From the NCBI RefSeq assembly GCF_000499845.2, contig NC_023757.2, positions 7,912,447-7,976,446 of the forward strand: a stretch of DNA of 64,000 nucleotides, written 5' to 3'. Below are positions 57,235 to 64,000 of this stretch, one piece after another (position 1 is the stretch's first letter; every line of letters begins with the position of its first letter). Position numbers and translations under genes: made by a program. The notes under the pieces were generated by a model. The model did no database searches, was not told where the DNA came from, and was given only the letters and a program-made list of their open reading frames with translations. Origin of the DNA: Phaseolus vulgaris. Its lineage: Eukaryota > Streptophyta > Magnoliopsida > Fabales > Fabaceae.

Positions 57235-59092
57235 TTTGGTATCATGAGTTATGGTTCTTCAAAGATGAGTATCTCTTTGCAATTTTTTTTTGAGTTCTTC
57301 TTATTTCCTAGTTGTTCATCTTTATTCCAAGTTGTCTTGCTGTTTTTGTGTTTTAATATGATTTGAATGCTTGCTTATTCATTTCAATCGGTGGGTTTGT
57401 TCAAAATTGTGCATGAACATCTATTTTCAATTTTGTGTAGGATTCTTGATATCTTTGTGTTGCTGTTTTTATTTTTAGGTATTTTAGTCTTGCTTGAAAT
57501 TTCATTTGGGTCATATGATGTTTTGAGTCTTTTCATTTTATGAATCCATAAGTTTTGTCTAAATCTTGTGTTTCCATATTTGTCAACAAATTCTAGTAGT
57601 ACTTTTCTTGGTTTATTTTGTTTCTTGTTTTTGGTTTGAATGCTTGATCTGAAATCTGCTGTGTTTTGATCCTTTGGTGATTTTTATTTTTAGTTTGAGT
57701 TCATATTTGTGTGTTAGATCCACACAAATTCTTTACACTAATTCCATTGTGTTTTTGTTGGTATATCATTCTGTTTTTTGTTTCCAGATTTTCAGAATCC
57801 TCTGTTTTCCACCATTCTGTTTTGGCTGATTTTGCTTATGAAAATTAAATACAACATAAGAAAATTCTGAGCCTCTAGATTTTACTAGATTGAGGTGTTA
57901 GCAAAAGGACAAAAAAAGAATCAGTTGAAAAAAAGAAAAAGAAAAAAAAAGATAAATATTACAAAAAAAGTGTGCAATCCTGACGCTACAAGTGGCGGTT
58001 CTGAGCACTGATTTTAGAAAAATTATTAAAATTAAATGGTGCATACGTTTGGAGTGAAACCAACGCCAAAAATTTGTTGAGATCTTGATTTGTTTGAATA
58101 TCAATTTTCAGAAGCAAATATTAAAAGGCCAACTCAGCATAAATCTGTGAAAATCACGCATTCTGGACCACAACATTTTGTTTCAGTGGTGCTGTTTTTT
58201 TTTTTTAAAATCAAATCTAGTGCTATTCCATAGGTTCCTTTTTGTGTGTCATCCTTTCTTTGAGTACCCTTTTTATTTGCTTGTCTAATTTCATTTGAAC
58301 TCTTTCTAGTTGGCACATTTAATTCCATTTGTGTGGTACTGTTTTTCAAATTAATTTGTTTCTTGCTTTCTTTCTTTGACCTCTAAGCTTTGTGGTGGAT
58401 TAAATATCAATTGGTACTTGTTGAGTGGGAATTGACTTGAGAGGAGTCTAGCTTTGCTTGATAGGTGCTGGATTGAAGATTTTAATTACCTAATTCCAAG
58501 AGGAACAAAGGCAAGGGCAGCAACAAACACATACTAAATACACCGCACACATTGGAAGGCCCAACAAGGAAGAGACAACAAAGGAAGTGCAAATAGAAAA
58601 TCAACAAAGGGAGTTCCATCTAATTTCTTTGCAACTTAACTCTTGTTAATTACTTGTTAATTACGCAATTAGACTGTGAGTGTGTCTTCAAGGGCTCCAA
58701 GTGTCCAAGAAGCCTCACCTAGGGCCGACTAGCTTAAAACTATCTAGCTTAGCTTTTGTTAATTGTTTTAATTACATCAATTGCCTTAGTTAGCTACGCT
58801 TGTTTTGCTTTGCTTTTGTCTTGTTTAAGCTTTGATAATTTTTGCTTGGGTTGTTAGATAGCTTGCATTGTTTCTTGCATTAAAAATTTGATTTCTACAT
58901 CCTCATTGTGTTTTAAGTGATTTACCAAGAGAAAGATTTGTGTGAAGATCTTGAGGGATAGTTTTTGGCTAAGGCAAAGACTTGGTATTTAAGTAGTCCA
59001 TTGTGACTCACCTCTCTTACCTGGAAAACTACCTTCATTAACTTTCCTCATCTTTCTTAAAGTAATACATTTCTATACACAAAGCTTTAGTC
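57235..59092 (+). other. PBS and leader of the truncated CRM-like element
   Basis: Starts with a tRNA-Met-type primer-binding site (TGGTATCATGAG), then about 1.8 kb of T-rich non-coding DNA. Frames on the minus strand (57898-58104, 58134-58349) are not supported. The last 200 bp resemble the DNA just before gag in the outer CRM element. Confidence 0.75.
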
Positions 59093-60244
59093 ATGTCTTC
59101 TCACTCCTCAAAATCTCTTAAAAGTGATGTGAAATCCTTGAAATCTCTTTTAAAACAACTTTCCAAGGATATTCAATCAATTTCATCTAAACAATTGGAG
59201 AATGAGACCCAAACTAATGAATTGACTAAAGCAAAGGATGAGAAGTCTCACATTTCAAAAAAATTACCTTCTCATGCATCTATCTCTAAAGATCATGATT
59301 CTTTTGGGGAGGGAAGCCTTAGAATAAAAGATTATTATCAAGCACCCCCTAGAAGACATAGAAGAGATAGAAGAGAACAAGAAAGCCCAAGAGAGGTTAG
59401 GGTAGACCCATCCCATTTCCATGGAAAAGAAAATGTAGAAGCTTGCTTAGATTGGGAAATGAGGGTAGAAAAATTGATTGCTTCCCATAAAGTAAAGAAG
59501 GAAAGAAAGATACAAAAGAAAAGAGAGGAAGACGAAAGGGAAGCTAAAGAAACAGAAAAAGAAAAGCCAAGTGAGGGGTGGTGTGAATCTAAAAAGAATG
59601 AGGAATATCTTATAACACCCCTTACAAGCATATTAAAAATAGAAAATCAAGAGAAAACCCTTGAAAAGCAAAAGGCGTGGGAGAAGAGTGTTCCTTTTCA
59701 CAAGGTCATTCAACAAGAAGGAAAAGTTGAAAATATGCCTCTTGTTGAACAACCTAGCCTTACCTTTTGTAAAGGAACACTTACAAGCATAGTCACAAAA
59801 GAAGAATCCTTGAAAGAGGCTTGCATAAATAAAGATGAAGTAGATTATTTCTCATATGTGCTAGGATATCACCAAGTGAATGTCAAGTTATCTATAAGCA
59901 CCTACAAAAACAAATTTTTATGTGAGGTAGTGCCTAAAGAAACTTGTCATGTCTTATTGAGACAACCATTGCCAAGTGTACAAATTCTCATAAACAATGG
60001 TTGTAACAACGAGACTATCTTTACACATAAGAGAAAAATTCTTCATGAAGGAGAAATCATGGGCCAAATTAGAGTTGATAAAACTCTAGAGCTTTTAAAA
60101 GGAAAACTTTTGTCACCCATGAGAAAAGAGGTTCAAAGACATTACCTTAGGTACCATTCTTGTTTTAAAACTACATTTGATTCCTTTTTGACAAAACTAA
60201 ATATTTCAAATGGATTAATATTATCAGATTATAGCTTGTTCTAA
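59093..60244 (+). pseudogene. Internally deleted gag-pol, open for 383 codons
   Basis: The frame is uninterrupted. Residues 1 to about 140 are CRM-type gag (MSSHSSKSLKSDVKSLKSLL, SLRIKDYYQAPPRRHRRDRR, FHGKENVEACLDWEMRVEKL). The gag core, zinc knuckle and protease active site are missing. A charged linker leads to a spacer segment and a protease-tail relic (VNVKLSISTYKNKFLCEVV, then ETCHVLL). The integrase zinc region comes next ([29 protein letters not shown]). RT and RNase H are absent. The last about 21 codons (DSFLTKLN to the TAA) come from the 5' flank of the tRNA block. The open frame may be chance or recent selection; function is unknown. Confidence 0.75.
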
Positions 60245-60566
60245 ATTTTCAAAAGGGGATGTAGCTCAAATGGTAGAGCGCTCGCTTTGCATGCGAGAGG
60301 TACAGGGTTCGATCCCCTGCATCTCCATTCCTGTTTTAATTTAGGTTTTTTCAAACTACAATCACAAACATCTTACATCTCGCAATATAGTCTTCTTATT
60401 ATTTTTTTTTACACTTTATTATTTTAGTACAAAATGACAAATAAAAAAATATAAATAATTTTTTTAAAAAAAAATTAAACGGTTTTGTAATGCCTTAGCT
60501 TCTAAAATTTCTCAGCACGGCCTTGGTTTTTTATCAAAAAAAAAAGCAAAAAAGTCAGACCTTGAT
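60181..60566 (+). repeat. tRNA-Ala block, copy 2
   Basis: A direct repeat of 56168-56545, from 'gattcctttttgacaaaact' through the tRNA gene to 'aaaaaagtcagaccttg'. Differences are scattered substitutions and small indels, more in the AT-rich flanks than in the tRNA, which is identical. Confidence 0.92.
60255..60327 (+). tRNA. tRNA-Ala(TGC), second copy
   Basis: All 73 nt are identical to the gene at 56232-56304, including the G3-T70 pair, anticodon TGC and both internal promoter boxes. The T6 terminator of copy 1 is changed to 'ttcctgtttt', so termination would rely on the T4 about nine bases downstream. Confidence 0.96.
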
Positions 60567-62040
60567 TGAGGGAAAATTAAGCCAAGTAGACACAAAAATA
60601 GAAATTAACGTAAGGTGAAAATACCATTTTTATTGTAAGTAAATTTCGCGACAAGGAAAAAAAAGCTAGTCCCTGCATCTGAAAAACATATTAGCAAAAC
60701 GTATTCTAGAATTAAAAATTGAGAAGACCGACTCTCTTTGGATTAGGAGGAGATGTGTGGAGATTTGAGGAAGTCGCTGTGTGAGGATGTGTGAGGAAAG
60801 TGCGAAGAACATGAAGGTGTTTGGATTTGGGTATGTTAGGATAGATGTGTGATAAAAGTTTATGAGAGTTTGAGAGTGATGTGATGGTTGTGAGAGAATT
60901 TTAATTTTTTTTTAAAATGTGAAATGTTACTTTACAGATTTACTCTTGCCTATTAAAAAAAATAATAATAAAATGAGTTGTTTTTGTTTAAAAATGAACA
61001 ACTTTCACATATTTTGTAGATTTAAAAATTATAATTAGAAAAAAAATATATTCGACAAATTAAATAAAAACAAAACATCAAGTAATTTCTTTAAAATATT
61101 AAACATGTGTTATAAAATTAAAAAATAAATCAAATCTTATATATATAAAAAATATTGTTTTTAATATTAAAAACCATGAAAAATAGAAAAACCCTAAACA
61201 TAAACCCTAAACAAAGATATGACGTAATTAACAATAGAATTTTTTTTTATAAAAAATTATAATCAAAACATAAACATAATAACTATACATAGAAATATAT
61301 TAATATAAACATAACAACAAATTAAATAAAAAAGAATTTCAAATAATTTCTTTAAATATTAAACATATACTATAAAATTAGAAAATAAATCACATCTTAT
61401 ATAAATAGAAAATTAATATTTTTTAATATTAAAAATCTCACAATAAAACAATCTAAAAAATACTACACCAACAAAAATATAACTTAATTAACCATAGAAA
61501 AGGATTTCATAAAAAATAAGGATAAAAACGTATTAGTTGTATAATTCGATATAGTTTAATAGTTAATTATTATTATTTTATTTTATTAAATATTTGTGTT
61601 AGTTAAATTTATTTAATAACTAATATTTATAATGAAGTGTAGTTTTTATTAATAAATTATGTAAAAATACGTGAAAAATATATTAAAAAAAATGAAAATT
61701 ATGTGTTGGAGCTTTATCCTTATGGGTTTTCAACCTCTCGGTGGATGAGGATGTCATAAATTATAAAGTTATAACCTATTATGAGCTAGCGTAGAGACTA
61801 AATTAATAAAATTTAAATACAAGTAAATAGAAGAAAATTGTGAATCATTTAAATAATTCGATAAATAACACAATGGCTTAAAGACTTTAATAAACAACAC
61901 AATGATAAACAATCGAGTTCGATAAACAACACAATCAAAACAACAGAGTTCGATCAACAACACAATGATTTAAAGACTCAAATAAACAACACAACCAAAC
62001 TAAAATGAAATGCAACCTTAAAATACAACTTAAACATTAT
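60567..62040. other. Left end and non-coding 3' part of the PIF/Harbinger element
   Basis: AT-rich and non-coding. At about 60725-60920 a GA/TG-rich segment ('actctctttggattaggagg', 'ggtgtttggatttgggtatg', 'gtgatgtgatggttgtgagag') looks like a Harbinger terminal and subterminal region; related sequence is at 530-640. No clear 3-bp target duplication was found, so the border is tentative. The tract 61860-61990 repeats 'cgataaacaacacaat' several times. Confidence 0.5.
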
Positions 62041-63134
62041 TCAATTACGTCGAGTCATCATATTAAACTTTGTCATTCTTCGTTGGGCAGGTAATCCAAA
62101 TAGTTGCTTGACCTTAGTTGGGTTTTCACACAAGAAGTTGTAGCATTGGTCCAGGAGATTTTCATCACTAATGTTCATGTCAACCAACAAAGACCAAATA
62201 TTAGACTCGAAGTATTGGTAGGACGTTATGCGGCGTTGATGGTGTACATGCTCACCATAATAGTCGGTGCATCGTCTGATGTCTGCAACTACATCTTGTG
62301 TTGCGGTCGCCTGTATACGAGCAATCTCAACCAAATCAGTGGCCACTTCATTACCATGCTTCATGTAGGACCCTAAAACCGCAAGGTTATTGTTTAACAT
62401 GGAAAATTGATTTTGAATGACATCCACCATGGGTGCTTTTCTCTTTGATTCATTTGATGAGGAGGCCTCACCCATTGCCTGAGAGGGCGTAGATTGAGTA
62501 TTGCTTGGACTATTAGTTGATTCGGCATGTGATCCAGGTGAACGAGGAAGATCCTCATCAAGAGCATCGGGAGCATCAAACCTCGGCGGTTCTGCTGTGT
62601 AATTCATGTTATTATCACTTAGATTGACACGTATATTTTCAGTTGGGCCATGGTTACCTGTCGAGGTGTCCTCCCCCATTTCCGGTGGCTCTTTCATTCA
62701 ACCACAACTCCTCCATAAGGTCATAATTGTGGATGGAATTGACACGCCATTTATCGGCAGAAGGCTTTGCCTGTAACCAATAAAATGTCAATAAAATATT
62801 AGTAATAGTCCTTTGTTTAGGGTTTAAAGAAATGTTGTCAACATTATTAATTATGGTACATGGATCAAGCTATCCCAGACTTTGTCCTCTGCCTCAAATG
62901 TTTTACTGCTTTGGTTCCATGCAAAACCATTAAGACTAGAAAATAAATCGTGCACCTCCCTCCACCTGTTCTTCAAACTTTTTTGACGATTTTTGACATG
63001 ATTTTTTGTTATGGTATGCATTCCAACCTCGTGTAATGCCATAACAATGTTGTTATAGCCCTGTGTGGTCCAACTACCATCAACTCTTGAACCTCGTCGT
63101 GCCTCTTCCACTCTCTCAAGTTGCCTGATGAAAC
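62041..63134 (-). pseudogene. Harbinger ORF1, Myb/SANT-like DNA-binding protein
   Basis: Minus strand. Exon 62861-63134 (start uncertain; ATG at 63111, but an open stretch QLERVEEARRG begins upstream after a possible acceptor) holds the Myb/SANT-like domain: GSWTTQGYNNIVMALHEVG, KNRQKSLKNRWREVHDLFSS and KVWDSLI. An 89-bp GT-AG intron follows (62771-62859). Exon 62041-62770 encodes SADKWRVNSIHNYDLMEELW, a Ser/Asn-rich linker, and the conserved tail LLDQCYNFLCENPTKVKQLF. One base in a G5 run near 62668 shifts the frame between the start of this exon and the long ORF 62041-62697, so the copy is broken or the base is an error. In the superfamily ORF1 binds element ends and helps bring the transposase to DNA. 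Confidence 0.8.
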
Positions 63135-63231
63135 TACAACAACATTTTTACCACAACCCATTTAAAAATTGTAATCAAAGTTAGGGCCAAATAGAGTAAG
63201 AAAAATTCAAAATACAATTTATAGCATAAAA
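63135..63231. other. Spacer between Harbinger ORF1 and transposase
   Basis: Only about 100 bases separate the two frames. It may hold the first coding bases or an intron of ORF1. Nothing else is seen. Confidence 0.5.
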
Positions 63232-63989
63232 TTAATTGTTTACATAATGTTGCCACATTTCATTTTCTATATTGTCTCTAATATGTGAACCTATCCTATA
63301 ATCATCCTCACGAGGTTGAGCAACTGAAACTTGTAAATCTTGTTCTAGCAATTCACGATCAACTTCTTCAATGAAAGAATCATCATTGTCTACCACACAA
63401 AGAAATTTATGGATAATACAACAAGCACAAACTATATTTCTCATAATGTCCAAAGAGTAATGTGGCTCGATCCCACTAGTTATAATTGGGAAACGCTTTT
63501 TCAAAACACCGAAAGTTCTTTCAATTATATTTCGCAACGACGAATGCCGATGATTAAACAACTCTCGAGCATTTTGTGGACCTCTTCGAGAGTACTCTTT
63601 CAAATGGTATCTAACCCCCCGATAAGGTGTTAATATTTTTCCTTTTAACATAAAACCTGCATCGCCAAGATAGTATTTCCCTACAAACATTGTGCAAACC
63701 ATAATTAGTCCTGAAACATCTTCAACAAAAATTGTTATGCAGACCCAAATACCTTCAACTGACCTTCCGGAACAATAAGAGGATCCTCTCGTATCAATGC
63801 ATCATTTATTATTGTTGAATCCGAGGTTGTTCCTTCCCACCCGACTAGAACGTATGTGAATTTCATGTCAAAATTACACGTTGCGAAAACGTTTTGAGTT
63901 GGCCAATCTTTTCTTCCTCGAAAGCACGGTGCATCACCACGTGGGACCTTCACGCGTACATGAGTGCCATCTATGGCACCTAAACGATC
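63232..63989 (-). CDS. PIF/Harbinger transposase, DDE_Tnp_4 (5' part off the window)
   Basis: Minus strand, exons 63764-63989 and 63232-63680 with an 83-bp GT-AG intron (63681-63763). The frame joins PEG to KYYLGDAGF. The upstream exon starts right after an intron acceptor (ttcattag), so the 5' exons lie beyond 64000. Catalytic DDE residues are visible: the first Asp in GAIDGTHVRVKVPRG, the second in TTSDSTIINDAL, and the Glu in RNIIERTFGVLKKRFP. The C-terminus (NDDSFIEEVDRELLEQD to MWQHYVNN) is complete. No stop or frameshift in the visible part, so this copy may be active or recently so. A decayed relative is at 13664-14000. Confidence 0.88.
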
Positions 63990-64000
63990 CTAATGAAAAA

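Larger units (their letters stand above)
56546..60180 (+). mobile_element. Truncated CRM-like gypsy element between tRNA-Ala blocks
   Basis: Plus strand. 5' LTR 56546-57234 starts TGATGGAAGAGGGCC, like the outer CRM LTR, and is followed by the primer-binding site TTTGGTATCATGAG (57235-57248). A leader of about 1.8 kb precedes a gag-derived ORF at 59093. Most of pol and the whole 3' LTR are absent. The element ends at about 60180, where the second tRNA-Ala block begins. Confidence 0.85.
60725..64000 (-). mobile_element. PIF/Harbinger element (runs past the window edge)
   Basis: Two divergent features of the superfamily are present on the minus strand: a DDE transposase (63232-63989, 5' part outside) and a Myb/SANT-like ORF1 (62041-63134). 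The left terminus is tentatively near 60725; the other terminus lies beyond 64000. Confidence 0.75.

Noticed and set aside
61860..61990. CRISPR-like spaced repeats of 'cgataaacaacacaat'
   Set aside because: Irregular spacing, short AT-rich words and a plant nuclear context; a simple low-complexity repeat.

Overview
The window is plant nuclear DNA: AT-rich, with GT-AG introns, nested LTR retrotransposons, nuclear tRNA genes, and CACTA, hAT and PIF/Harbinger transposons. Several repeat types (short LTRs of the TGTTAGGAAG...TCCAACA type, Harbinger ends and CRM-type LTRs) are ones I associate with phaseoloid legumes (Phaseolus, Vigna, Glycine). That placement is inference. No prokaryotic features are present.

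Only two ordinary protein genes are supported. (1) 4310-11459 (+): a four-exon gene for a plastid-type Lin0512-family protein of unknown function. Its 6-kb second intron carries a decayed 4,975-bp Ty3/gypsy chromovirus, whose RNase H is itself split by a 131-bp solo LTR. (2) 17903-21480 (-): a complete five-exon TRICHOME BIREFRINGENCE-LIKE (TBL/PMR5-type) polysaccharide O-acetyltransferase gene, with a hAT-like element in intron 3. Two intact tRNA-Ala(TGC) genes (56232-56304 and 60255-60327, +) and one broken copy (35069-35134, -) lie in a block present three times.

Everything else recognisable is mobile DNA. From 11.5 to 17.1 kb there are a diverged Harbinger transposase remnant, a CACTA-type MITE, a 511-bp tandem duplication and a LINE-type RNase H remnant. 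From 23.4 to 31.2 kb there are two Ty1/copia relics, each with an inverted LTR piece, a remnant of a CRM-like gypsy LTR, and two copies of a short TRIM-like LTR. From 36.0 to 53.5 kb there is a nest. A gypsy integrase gene is split by an older non-coding LTR-like element. That element holds a 15.4-kb CRM-clade gypsy element (37809-53166, -), which in turn holds a young 7.7-kb CRM-clade element (41933-49658, -). In both CRM elements the C-terminus of pol is encoded inside the 3' LTR. From 54.0 to 55.4 kb there are a copia protease scrap and a CACTA-type element. From 56.0 to 60.6 kb a truncated third CRM-like element sits between two direct copies of the tRNA-Ala block. From about 60.7 kb to the right edge lies a PIF/Harbinger element with a Myb-like ORF1 and a DDE transposase that runs off the window.

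The most unusual items are the nest and its split integrase, a gag ORF fused to an LTR-encoded pol tail, the loss of the CR-like motif core from the coding LTR of the outer CRM element, the two inverted-LTR copia relics, and the tRNA-Ala block that brackets an internally deleted retroelement with an open 383-codon frame.
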